Shown one piece after another: positions 33,052 to 44,363 of a stretch of 64,000 bases of DNA; positions within the stretch are counted from its first letter, which is position 1; every line of letters begins with the position of its first letter. The translations under genes were made by a program, and so were the position numbers. The DNA is taken from NCBI GenBank assembly GCA_037501455.1, contig CM074863.1, positions 61,671,501 to 61,735,500 on the forward strand, in the 5' to 3' direction. Under the pieces are notes generated by a model. That model was not told where the DNA came from, searched no databases, and saw nothing but the letters and a program-made list of their open reading frames with translations. This DNA comes from Lantana camara. Its lineage: Eukaryota; Streptophyta; Magnoliopsida; Lamiales; Verbenaceae.

Positions 33052-36000
33052 TCAAAGCCATTCTAAAGCTACTCTAAGTCCCATCTTCTGAAGATGACCT
33101 TGGAAAGCTTCTCGACTAAGGGGTTTAGTAAGTGGATCTGCCACGTTCTCTGCTGATGTGACCCTCTCAATTTGCACATCTCCTCTTTTGATAATATCAC
33201 GGATTAGGTGATACTTCCTCATAATGTGCTTGGTCCGTTGGTGAGATCTTGGTTCTCTTGCTTGAGCAACCGCCCCAGTGTTGTCACAAAACACAGTAAT
33301 GGGGTCTTTCATGCTAGGAACAACATTCAACTCTTGAATGAAGTTTCTAATCCAAACACCTTCCTTAGCTGCATCATTTGCAGCTAAGTATTCGGCCTCA
33401 GTGGTCGAATCTGCAGTGGTTGTTTGCTTGGAACTCTTCCAACTCACTGCTCCGCCGTTTAGGCAGAAAATGTATCCTGACATTGACTTAAAATCATCTA
33501 AGTCAGATGCAAAGCTTGCATCGCAGTATCCTTCGACAGTAAGATCTTTCTGACCTCCGTAAACTAAGAATAAATCTTTAGTATTTTTCAAGTACTTAAG
33601 AATATTCTTCACGGCAGCCCAGTGACCATCCCCAGGGTCAGATTGGAAACGACTTGTTACACTAAGTGCATAAGCCACATCCGGTCGAGTACATAACATT
33701 GCATACATTATGCTACCTATTGCTGATGCATAAGGTGTATGAGTCATTCTCTCCTTCTCAAGGTTGGTCTTAGGACACATCTTCTTTGAAAGACATGTTC
33801 CTACACTCATAGGAAGGTTCTTAACCTTTGCTGACTCCATATTGAATCTCTTCAATACTTTGTCAATGTACATCGACTGTGATAGTCCTATTAACCTTCT
33901 AGATCTATCTCTATAGATTTTAATTCCAAGGATATAGGACGCATCACCAAGATCTTTCATCTCGAATTGGTTCGATAACCATAACTTAGTCACTTTCATG
34001 TCATCTTTCGAATTCCCAATAAGAAGGATGTCATCAACATAAAGTACTAAGAATTGCACTGAGGTCTCCAATTCCTTTCTATACACACATGATTCATTCG
34101 AAATTTGGATGAAGCCAAACGCTTTGACTGATTCATCAAATCGAATGTTCTAATTCCTAGAAGCCTGTTTCAATCCATAGATTGATCTTTGGAGTTTGCA
34201 AACCTTTTGCTCACTCCCACTGAATGTGAAACCTATGGGTTGCTCCATATAAATGTCTTTGTCAATGTCACCATTGAGAAAGGCAGTTTTCACATCCATT
34301 TGCCATATCTCATAGTCATAATATGCAGCAATGGCAAGCATGATCCGAATAGACTTTTGCATTGCAACTGGTGAAAAGGTTTCATCAAAATCCACGCCGG
34401 GTCTTTGAGTGAATCCTTTTGCAACCAGTCTTGCTTTGTAGGCTGCAATGCTTCCATCAACTCCAAGCTTTCTCTTAAAGATCCATTTGCAACCTATGGG
34501 TTTGACCCCATCAGGCAAATCTACCAAGGTCCAAACTTGGTTGGAGTTCATGGAATCCATTTCGGATTTCATGGCTTCTATCCACTGTTCAGAGTCAGAA
34601 TCTGAAAGTGCCTCCTCATATGTTAAAGGATCATTATCCTTTTGAGAGATTTCATGGAAGAATCCATACCATCTCTCCGGCTGTCTAGGAGTACGTTCAG
34701 AACGCCTTAGAGGAGGATTTTCGTGTGTATCGAAATTCGTGATTGGTTGTGGTTGATCAGAGTGGGACGTTTCTTCAGTGGGTGGTGTGGGGTCATTTTG
34801 TACTTCTTCTAATTCTATGATCTTGCCCTTCTTTTCTTTAAGGAACGGTTCCTCAAGAAAAGTGGCATTTCTAGAAACAAACACCTTTTGTTCAGATTGA
34901 TCATAGAAGTAGTATCCTATGGATTCCTTAGGATAACCTACAAAGTAGCATAAGTTAGAACGAGATTCTAACTTATCTCCCACTGTCCTCTTCACGTAAG
35001 CAGGACAACCCCAAATTCTTAAGTAAGAATAACTAGGGATTTTACCATGCCACATTTCATAGGGCGTTTTAGGGACTGACTTAGAGGGAACTAGATTCAG
35101 AATCTTTGCTGCACTTTCTAGGGCATAACCCCAGAAGGAAGGTGGTAAGTCAGTAAAACTCATCATGGAACGAACCATATCAAGTAGGGTTCGATTCCTT
35201 CTCTCAGAAACTCCATTAAGTTGAGGAGTTCCCGGAGGAGTCCACTGAGAGATAATCCCATTATCTTTGAGATGATTAAGGAATTCTTCACTAAGATACT
35301 CGCCTCCTCGATCAGATCGAAGTGCTTTGATCTTGTGACCAGTTTGGTTCTCAACCTCCTTTTGAAATTCTAAGAATTTCTCAAAAGCTTCAGATTTATA
35401 CTTCATTAAGTATACATAACCATACCGACTAAAGTCATCAGTAAAGGTTATGAAATACTGATGATTGCTTCTAGTGCTTACACTAAGCGGTCCACAAACA
35501 TCAGTATGGATCAAATCCAAAACCTTAGTGGCACGTTCCACAGTTCCTTTAAAAGGAACTTTGGACATCTTTCCTTTGAGACAGGATTGGCAAGAAGTCA
35601 ACTCTTTGAGATCATTTTCAGAGAATGATCCTAAAGTGTTTATCTTGCTAATTCTGTTCTTGGAAATGTGTCCTAATCTAGCGTGCCATAAGGGAGCTGA
35701 AACTTTGTCAACTCTCTTACGCTTTGTTTCTCGTTGAATATTCATAATATTGATATTTTGAGTTAGGTAAAGTCCATTACTTAGAGTACCGATATGAACG
35801 GAAGAGTTGTTCCGTTTGATAAAGTATTTACCATTCTTAATATAAGTTTCATAACCTTCACAATCTAATATTGGAACTGAAATTATATTACGAATAATTT
35901 TCGGTACATAAAGGACTTTGTTTAATACTAACTCAAAACTACCTAAATCTAATCTAATTGTGCCTAAAGCTCGAGCTTCAACGTTTGAGCCATCGCCGAT

Positions 36001-36972
36001 CTTCAAGACACATTCTCCTTCTTTGAGTTGTTGGACTTCACTTAGCATCTGTACATCATTACAGATATGAGTCCCACAACCGGTATCAAGTACCCAAGAA
36101 CTAGAATTAATAGAAAGATTTACTTCAACGAGAAAGATACCTTTCTTTAGAGTAGCCTTGTACTCTGGGCAGTTTCTCCTCCAATGTCCCGCTTTGCCAC
36201 AATGGAAGCAAACATCCTCTTTCTGATCACGCTTCTTCTTTTGGGCCTTCCCCTTCGAAATGCCACCAGTGGGCCTAAGGGGTTTCTTCTTCTTCTTTTG
36301 GGCTTTCTTGCCCTTACCTTTAGAAGGCCCAGAAGAGGAAGATGGAGCATTCACCATCAAAACCTTATTGTCCTTCTTGATCGTGCTTTCAGCAGTCACA
36401 AGCTGACTAATCAGCTCAGCTACAGTAGCACCAGCATGATTCATGTTGAAGTTAAGGACAAATGGGTTGAATGATGGTGGGAGCGAAGCTAGCAACAAAT
36501 CCACTGAAAGCTCATCTTTCAGCGGCATGTCCATGGAAGCAAGTTTCTCAGTAAGGGCAAGAAACTTGAGTCCATATTCATGGACACTTGAACCTTCCCT
36601 CATTCTCAAGTGGAATAATTCCTTTGAAGTGTTATACCTTGTAACACGTTCATGAGGGCGGTAAAGTTGCTCTAAGTGGTCGTAAATCTCCCAAGCAAAT
36701 TCCATGGCCTCATGTTGTCTTTGCAAGTCCGGAGACATGTTAGCCAACATAAGGCAACGGGCTTGGAGATTATCATCCTTCCACTTCTGAATCGCTTCCC
36801 GCTCGGCCCGAGTGGGAGCCTCCCCTTCAGGACTAGGCTCCCCTTCGAAGAGAACATAAGTTCTCTTCTCAGAATCTAAAATGATTTTTAGATTCCTCAG
36901 CCAATCAGAATAGTTGGGACCAGTCAACTTATTTGACTCGAGGATCGATACAAGAGGGTTTTTGGTTGCCAT
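33052..36972 (-). pseudogene. gag-pol: Copia-2 gag-pol polyprotein, full length except one TAG
   Basis: One frame of 1306 codons runs from ATG at 36972 to the stop at 33052. Domains in order with rough residues: gag 1-200; basic region 217-250; CCHC knuckle 255-268; aspartic protease DTG near 296; integrase zinc domain (H429, H434, C460, C463); integrase core D490, D553, E589; RT about 800-1045 with YVDD near 978; RNase H from about 1140 with YCDASF, TEAEYLA and FCDNTGA. The only break is TAG at 34152-34150, codon 941, where Copia-1 has TGG (Trp) in the sequence after QASRN. That G-to-A transition in mid-RT leaves gag, protease and integrase translatable but no full RT/RNase H. It could still supply gag and integrase in trans. 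Confidence 0.95.
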
Positions 36973-37178
36973 TTCAAAACACGTAGAGAATCACAGAATC
37001 TACGACCTAAATGGTAAAACAGAGAACTAGTGAGCATGCTGAATTATAACGATATACAAAAGATAAGGTCTTTAATCTATTGTAGCGCCCACTGTTTTTC
37101 AAAGATCTAGAATTCCCAAAGATCTAAGAGGAACACGTTTCCCAATGGGTACTAAGATCCTAGGCATTTTACCTCGAA

Positions 37179-37499
37179 CCCACGACTCGCGGACATTCTA
37201 AGTAAGAACCCTAGGTAGGTACAACTTACCAATTCTAACACCTTTAGAACTCTTAGTAATTGTTTTTGCATCACCTATCTTTCAATATGGACCCACGACT
37301 CGTGCGACATCCATATTTACTTAGGCGTTAAGCTAGACCCATCAATCATAAGATCATGACCAAAACTTAGTTCGAACGACCCACGACTCGCGGACATCGC
37401 CCTTGCTAAAATTGACCACGAAATATTGATCATTTAAAATGATTAATCAGGTAACTAAGAACTAATAAGCTCCACTAGCTATCCCACGACTCGCGGACA
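37179..37499 (-). repeat. four 17-bp repeats in Copia-2 leader
   Basis: The plus strand shows CCCACGACTCGCGGACA at 37179, 37380 and 37483, with the variant at 37292-37309. They match the Copia-1 repeats in number, order and spacing. Confidence 0.85.
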
Positions 37500-38635
37500 A
37501 TAACTAGTTTTACTTACTAAACTTAAAACCTATTGATGGAATGCTAGGAATTTAATTCAAAACTTGCATCTCAAATTAAACACCTATTTGTTCGAAATTA
37601 GCTTAATATTTAATGGGAATTTTCGAATCAACCGGAGAGTTGTCCGGTTCGACCTCACCAACATATATGTTATCCAATTTTATTAGTCTTGATTAATGCA
37701 AGTACACTTAAATGCATTTCAAACAAGCACATAAACAGATAACATGTCCTAGCATGATACTAACATGTAATGATCATGGGTTCTACCTATCTTATGCGTG
37801 ATATGTGGGAGCCACTCCACAATCACAAGTTCTAACATACATGCCACATAAACAGTTCAAATCACATAAGGGAAAGCAGTAACAAAATACGAGCCCTATC
37901 TCTATTACATTTAACAATTGAGATTCCCCTCCCTAACATTTTGAGGGGTCTTCACTTATGGCCTCCTTGTTACTTGAATGTGGTCCATCTTACTCCATGG
38001 GTGCATTGTCTCCAAAATGAAAATAAAACCTCACCACCTATCTCTACTCTCAAATTACAATAAAAGAAAAAGACATAAAGTAATAAGGCTCAATCTTCAT
38101 ATTGGCCTTAGACAATTACACGGGGCATACCCCGACCTCAAAAACAGTAATATGGAAAGCCACACAATAAATCACATAACAGTACGCACATAAGTGAGGC
38201 TCCAACCTCAATTGAAAAACGCAACTATAGGGCTCCAACCCCAATTTAAACCATCCATGTGCATAAATTAAAACCATACATAGATCTAAACCCATGATCA
38301 CCTAACATGCTTTTGCAAGAATTTAAATTTACCAATAAATTAAAATTCTCGTTTCAAGTCCTAATGACTTAAAACACGACTTGATGCGAGTCTTATTTAT
38401 AAAAGTTTTCAATAAATCCCAAATTACCAAAACAAATAAAATTCCAATTAATTTCTGAAAATTAATAATTTTATCAAAGGTTGTATTTTCCCAAAATATA
38501 AACCGTTTCAATTTCTCAAAAATCCCAATTTTAAGTTTTATTCAAAAATTAAAATAAATATTCAAAAATAAAATTTTTAAAATTAAAATAAAAATTGGGA
38601 CTGGATTGCACGAAATACGAAAAAATCGGATCACG

Positions 38636-38990
38636 AAAACGGGGCCCGTGCACGAAAAGGGGTTGCACGTCCCAAGCCCACGCGCGCGCACAGCATGCGG
38701 GCACAGCGCGCGGCCAAAGCCGCGCGAGTGCGCGCGCCATACGCGCACGCCGCGCGCTGGAGCGCGCAGCTCCTGCCAGGACAGTGCGGGCGACGGTGGG
38801 CGGCCAGTCTCGGCCGCCCTGGGCGGGCGCGCCTAGGCGTGCCCGGAAGGGCCTCCCGCGCGGTTGCGGGAGGGGCTGGGCGGCTGCCCTGCGCGCGCCT
38901 AGGTCAGGCGGGCGGTGCGCGCGAAGCCCGCGCACGCGACTCCTTCGCGCGCGGGGTTTCGCGTGTTCGTCGTGTTCCGGGCTTTCGTTT
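38636..38990 (-). repeat. GC-rich hairpin-forming cassette in Copia-2 leader
   Basis: About 350 bp of very GC-rich sequence sits in an AT-rich leader. Strong inverted repeats include GGGCGGCC-AGTCTC-GGCCGCCC (38798-38819) and CCTCCCGC-GCGGTT-GCGGGAGG (38852-38873), both 8-bp perfect stems. GCGCGC runs are frequent. It occupies the place held by the GTGCGGG hairpin array in Copia-3 but shares no obvious sequence with it. Confidence 0.8.
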
Positions 38991-39249
38991 CGTGTTTTCG
39001 TTCAAAAGCAAAACCAATCCAAGAAATCCAAAAACAGTTTATACAGTTTCAAGTCTAAAATTGTTTTTCAAAAATTAAATTTTATAAAACCAATTTTCAG
39101 AAACTTTCAGGAAAAAATACAGTTTCGTAATTCAGGCTTTCTAAAACAATTACAAATACTCAATCGCATCAAGCCTAAGAATTTCTACCAAATTCAGTAT
39201 AATTGAGACGAATCAGAAACACGATTAACGAGGTGGCTCTGATACCACT

Positions 39250-41192
39250 TGTTGGAAAACAGAATCAGAAAGCAGCGGAATTTAAAAAATTTTCCCAACA
39301 AAAGGACCTTGAACTCGCAATCGTGTAACCAAATTCGTAAAGATAGAAAACTTACTTTTCTTTTATTCTTTCTTGAAGCGTTTCAAGCCACCCAAGAACG
39401 CTCTTCTCGCGGCTTGATCCCCTCTCCTTGGTAAAGCTCGAATCTTCAAACTTCTAACTTGAAGTCTCTAGAGAAAGTCCACCAACTTGATCACAATCTA
39501 ACTAGTAAGGATGCTAGTTCTCTAGTTAGTGTTTAGGCTTAACCTAGGGTTTAATTTAATCTTGGAGAAAGGAAGGTGTTCAACACATGAACCAAGAATT
39601 GTCAATTTAGCTCTAAAGGGGAGCATGAGCTCCCCTATATATAGGAAGGGGAGGGACGGCCGAACCTAGTCCTTATTGGACTAGGATTTGGTTCCTCTCT
39701 CTCCTATTACTTGATTATCAAGTATTTTCCAACTTTGACTTTGAATTCTATTTCTAGTCAACTTTTAAGAGAGCTTAAAAATATCCAAACTATTTTTGGA
39801 TAATTTTATACTTTATTTATTATAAAATAAATAACTTATTTTTATCTAATTAATTAATTCGTAATTAATTAACTAGATTATTTTCTCCAAAATTAGACTT
39901 TCTTTTTAATTCAAAATTAAACCAAAGTCTATTAAATAATTAACTAATTAATTATTTAATATATATACAATATATACACGTGTGTGACACGTGTCACAGT
40001 GACACGTGTCACTCACGTGAGCCACACGTGTGAATTCACACGTGTGGAACCCTCTTGGTCCGATTAACTCGTTTAATCATTTTCAAGCCTCAACTCATGT
40101 AACCAAGTTGTTGTGTGTGACCCTCTAGGTTCTCAATTCAATTAGCAGTGACCCTAATTAATTAATTCACCAATTAATTAATCAATCCACAGATTAAACG
40201 ACCATAGTCTAGCAACAGGTGTTTAACCCCTAGCTGAATTGGAATGTTCAGATTCGACAGAACCTTTAAGTCATTGATTCATGTGAGATACAATCCTCCT
40301 ACTTACTATCTCTCAACCAAGATCTAGGGCAAGGGAATAATCAGAACCCTAATAATCCGGTCTTAAAGCTAAGTGCATTTCATATCCATTTGATCTCAAT
40401 CCAAGAAACCCTTTTCTTGATGTCTTGATCTACTGCCTTGGCCAAGGACTCCATATGGCATATGAATGACGTACACAATAAGAGATCACCTTGCAAATGC
40501 AAGTGTAGGTCCTTTCTTGATTCTCATTCACTTTCATGAATCACTTGTGCAGCCCCAGCATAAGCCTTGAATCAGTTGTCTAAGGCGACACCCTTTAAAG
40601 CTTATACCTAAGACTACAGAGTTAACTCATAAAGTGACAAGGAAACTCAAGTCTAAGGATCAATTAATCACATCAATGACTCGTGAGATATTTCCTAATC
40701 TGGAAGTTTCCATTTCCTGAAATAGAAACTTCCTTTCCCATTTAGGAATGTTCTCACACGGGGCACCTCAGTGAACTTACTTATTAAAGTAAGCACCCTC
40801 ATGTATCACGCACGTATCAACTATACACTTTCCACCTCCATGAAACAAGGTGGTCCTTCTTAAGGGCGTGATCCCACAAGCAAGCCTTAGAGGAGTCAGG
40901 TTGACACTCCCACTGTCTGTAGGACTCATCGGCTTGGAGTATTTTACTAATCATGACTCATGTGATATAGGGCTCGTTTCATGAACCATTTCACCTAAAT
41001 GGTAGAGTCCTAAAGTCATCAGGATTAGGGGAGTTCTCATACATGCACAGCTAAAGTAAACGCATACCAAACAAGAGCATATAAAGAAGTGTTGCCTCAA
41101 TTCGTTATTTTATTCAAAGATTGTCTGTGATTACAATAAGGAAAAGTACAAAGCGGATATACAATCGGCTTTCTAGGGCACTATTCCTAACA
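39250..41192 (-). repeat. Copia-2 5' LTR (1943 bp)
   Basis: It has the same length as the 3' LTR. G-boxes lie at 39977-40044, and a TATATATA (minus-strand promoter) near 39636-39643. The target duplication GTTGT follows at 41193-41197. Confidence 0.95.
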
Positions 41193-41197
41193 GTTGT

Positions 41198-43406
41198 AAC
41201 AAGGAGTAACAGTAAGGTACAGGAAATTCGGTAATCTAGAATTAAAATATTATTATAAAACACACTGATACCAAAGTCATACAACCGAATTAACCAAGAA
41301 ATTCTTATTCAAATCATGAATCCAAATTAAGGTTTATTTTTAATAAAGGTGAACTGGATTTTGAAAGCGTTATTTAATCCCCGATTTTGAAATCGTTAGA
41401 CAAAAGTCCTTTCTTAAATAAAACCAAATTTTATTTTATATTAATTCTTGAAATTACTACATGATATTATTGGTCAAAATTCATATTTAAAGTCAAAAGT
41501 CAAAGTTACTATTGTAAAACGGTTACTATTTAAACATAGGGGATTAAATACTTTTAAACATAGAATCAAACACACACTTACACACACTAGCACACGGTAC
41601 ACACATATTTCCAGAACATCAAGAACATGTTCTTCATCATGTTTGAATATTCATAAGATGTTCTAGGCATTCTTGATCAAATTGATAGTCATAACATAAG
41701 ATTAAAGAATAAATGAGCATAATATATAAACTTTTCATGAAATATGATTCATAAACAAATTCCTAAACATGAATTTATTTAAATCTTCAAGTATTCATAA
41801 AATGTTCTACACATGCTTGATTATATTCATATTCATAACATAAGATTTGAAGCATAATATAGCAAAATATATAAACTTTCTATGAAAAATAATTCTAGAT
41901 AAATTATTCTAGGCATGAATTTAATCAAACAAGATCATAATCATTTAAATACATACTCACATTATATCATATCATAATTCATGCATTTAATTAAATAAAA
42001 TTCCATAATGTGCACACATTGTATTTAACTAACAATTATGCACATATTTCATAAAATAAAATTCCTAAAGCATAATTTAATTAATCCTAGACATGCTACT
42101 ATTATTATTATACTAAGAACATTATATAAAGCATGAAATAATAGAAGAAAACATACCTTAGAGAGAGAGGGGAGGGAATGGCGTGAGCTAGGGGAGAGAA
42201 GAGAGTGATTTTGTGTGTTGAATTGTGAGGTATAAATGAGGCTTGAGGGGGTATTTATAGGTAGTCATGAGGGGTCTCTAAGCAATAAATGAAAGTTTAT
42301 GGAAGATGTGGATGTCTCCTAATTCATACAAATGCTTGGTGATTAATTTGAAGATGTGGTTAAATTACATTATGAACAAATGCTAGGTAATTAGTTAGGA
42401 AATGTGGAGAAATTATGCTCATTTGTTTAATCCTTCTAGAAGACCATGTGGTCATGGATGATGTCATTTTGATTAAAAATAAATGTAAAAATAATATAAA
42501 ATTTATTCAAGAGTCGAGAGGTAAAACGTTGAAGTAGTAATTTAATGAAAGAATGAGTGAAAAACGAGCTTCGTTTTGATTATAAATGTGGAATATTTAG
42601 ACTTTTTGTTCATAAGTTATGAATAATAAAGATGATGAAAAGCATAGGAAAATTATATAAACGAAGCTATGATAAGGTTTAGAGTTTGGAAAAATCACTA
42701 TATTGTAGAGAAAAATTCAAGGATCGTTTTAAGTATAATTTCGACTCTTGAATAAAAGCTAATCGTTTAAAATAAAATGGTGATTTTTAGAAAGGAAAAT
42801 ATTTATAAAATATGCTATAGTGAAATCGAGTTTTTAGTAAATGCATGAAAATTCATAAAATAATTTAAGGATCGTTTTGGTTATAATTTTGAATATCAAA
42901 AAGTAGATGAGTAAAGATTTATTGATGATCGAATCATAAGCTAGGGTTTTCGCCGGTTTTTGATACTACGGAAGTTAGGATGGGAATTATGGTTCACGGA
43001 GAGTATCACGATCCTCGAAATAATGTGAGGATTCTTTTGGTTACAATATTGGGTAGTGAAAGTGTTTCGGGGAACGTAGGAATATTTTTGAACTGTAGGG
43101 GTATTTTCGTAATTTCCAACCTAAAACTGTAGAAATGGGTTTTGAAGCGTATGAAAGGGTTTTAGGTGCTAAAAGGGAATGAATACTAGAATTCTAGGAT
43201 TTTATGAGAAGAGTTTCAAGATACGAGTTAAATATAGGAAATAATTAAATCTACGATCATTTAATTAAAGTGTAACACATAAAAGCACATAAGTCACATA
43301 AGATGTAATGCATGACGAGAATAAATAAGGACCGAGATTATAAGTGCTTCTTGAATAACCCCTTTACTTTACCTTTTCCAACTCGGCCCAGGTTAGGGCT
43401 GTTACA
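41198..43406 (-). repeat. Element C 5' LTR, proximal part (U3 side)
   Basis: It matches 25917-28105 of the 3' LTR with about seven substitutions and ends TGTTACA before the GAGGA duplication. Sequence is AT-rich, with a GA-rich patch near 42160-42205. Confidence 0.92.
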
Positions 43407-43411
43407 GAGGA

Positions 43412-43979
43412 AAACGGCTTGGAGCGAGGAACTGAGCCCGATTTAATTAAGGGAGCAATTAAGAAAGTGGAAAAGATTAAACAACATTTGAAAGCGGCAC
43501 AAGACCGACAAAAGAGTTATGCCGATCGGAGAAGGAAAGATTTGGAATTCGAAGTGGGTGATCAGGTTTTCTTGAAGGCAACACCGAGAAAGGGTTTCTC
43601 ATGAATTGGAAAGGGTGGTATGTTAAATCCGAGGTCCATTGGTCTGTTTGAGATTGTGGAATGTATTGGGGAAGTTGCCTATCGCTTGGATTTGCCTCCG
43701 ATTCTCACGGGAATTCACAACTTGTTTCATGTGTCACAATTGAGGAAGTATTTTCGGGATGAGATGGAAACTATGCCGATTGAAAAGGCACAATTGGATC
43801 CAGACTTGACATTTAAGCAACAACCGGTAAAGATCTTGGATAGGAAGGTTCAAGGGTTGAGGAATCGACAAATTCCATTGGTTAAGGTACTTTGGAAAGA
43901 TCTTAAGTCCGAAGGAGCAACTTGGGAAACAGAAGAGAAGATGCGGAGTTTTCATCCTGAGTTGTTTTTCCGATGGTGA
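43412..43979 (+). pseudogene. pol: Gypsy-D pol, part 2: integrase C-terminus with chromodomain-like tail
   Basis: The part 1 reading continues across element C. KAAQDRQKSYADRRRKDLEF and VGDQVFLKATP are typical of chromovirus integrase C-termini. A TGA follows at 43602-43604. Then comes the GPY/F-type module (IGLFEIVECIGEVAYRLDLP, HNLFHVSQLRKY) and a tail PVKILDRKV...IPLVKVLWKD...ATWETEEKM...HPELF that fits the chromodomain of Tekay/Del chromoviruses. Chromodomains steer integration to particular chromatin. The frame ends at TGA 43977-43979. This tail is the basis for the Tekay assignment. Confidence 0.9.
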
Positions 43980-44013
43980 ATCTGGGGACCAGATTTCTTT
44001 AAGGACGGGAGGT
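43978..44013 (+). other. Gypsy-D pre-polypurine hairpin and polypurine tract
   Basis: The hairpin overlaps the pol stop codon: GAATCTGG (43978-43985), loop GGA, CCAGATTT (43989-43996), with one G-U pair at the base. Then CTTTAAGGACGGGAGGT leads to the LTR at 44014. The tract is interrupted (GGACGGG), unlike the LARD elements. Confidence 0.85.
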
Positions 44014-44363
44014 TGTCACGCCCCATTTCTCGATCAAGGTAAGTTTTGTAACGAGATTGAACGATTTACATTTTTATGCATGAATTATGTGAGATTATGC
44101 CTTAAATGATAACAGTTTCGTGTTTATGTGAAATATATGATTTGTATGAAATACATGATCATTTGACGTGTTAATTATGTGCTCGTATTGTTCTTATTGA
44201 GCTTTGATAGCATGCTTAGCGATTAATCATTATGAGTTCGTGGATTCTTGAATCGCTCGATTTAGAGTTCGGACGAAGAAGATATGGCCATTTTACGAAA
44301 GTCAACCATTTAAGAAGACTTGCGACCCAATTTCAAATTTAACCCAATTACAGACCCAATTTC
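44014..44363 (+). repeat. Gypsy-D 3' LTR, first part
   Basis: It starts TGTCACGCCCC and is interrupted by solo LTR I at 44364. The two parts together make an LTR of about 2913 bp. Confidence 0.9.

Larger units (their letters stand above)
36973..39249 (-). other. Copia-2 5' leader (2277 bp), non-coding
   Basis: From the gag ATG outward on the plus strand: the four 17-bp repeats (37179-37499), AT-rich sequence, a stretch nearly identical to Copia-1 and Copia-3 (37740-38310), and AT-rich sequence to about 38630. A GC-rich cassette follows (38636-38990), then AT-rich sequence and the PBS (39233-39247, sense TGGTATCAGAGCCAC). Large frames inside the cassette on both strands are base-composition artefacts. 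Confidence 0.88.
31093..41192 (-). mobile_element. Copia-2: complete 10.1-kb Ty1/Copia element with one amber codon
   Basis: LTRs of 1943 bp each (31093-33035 and 39250-41192), PBS, a 2277-bp leader, one gag-pol frame of 1306 codons broken by a single TAG, a polypurine tract and a GTTGT duplication. About five differences between the LTRs were seen (near 31218, 31738, 32027, 32307 and 32843 versus their partners at +8157). It is the best-preserved element in the window and nearly identical to Copia-1, on the opposite strand. Confidence 0.96.
24592..43406 (-). mobile_element. Element C: gag-only LTR retrotransposon (TR-GAG type), host of Copia-2
   Basis: Without the nested Copia-2 it is about 8.7 kb: 3' LTR 24592-28105 (3514 bp), interior 28106-29761 (1656 bp) and 5' LTR 29762-31092 joined to 41198-43406 (3540 bp). 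The ends are TGTAACAG...CGCTACA on the sense (minus) strand. The interior holds one gag frame and no pol. This corresponds to the TR-GAG class described in plants, which would depend on pol supplied by relatives. It is inserted in Gypsy-D pol with a GAGGA duplication. The LTRs differ by about 18 substitutions plus one 26-bp indel near 24860/30035, so it is young but older than Copia-2. Confidence 0.93.

Noticed and set aside
34150..34152. Programmed amber readthrough in Copia-2
   Set aside because: The stop is in mid-RT rather than at the gag-pol boundary, and sister Copia-1 has Trp there, so a point mutation is simpler.
38549..39206. 203-aa and 128-aa frames on opposite strands
   Set aside because: They result from the very GC-rich leader cassette of Copia-2. 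Arginine/alanine-rich residues on both strands indicate composition, not coding.
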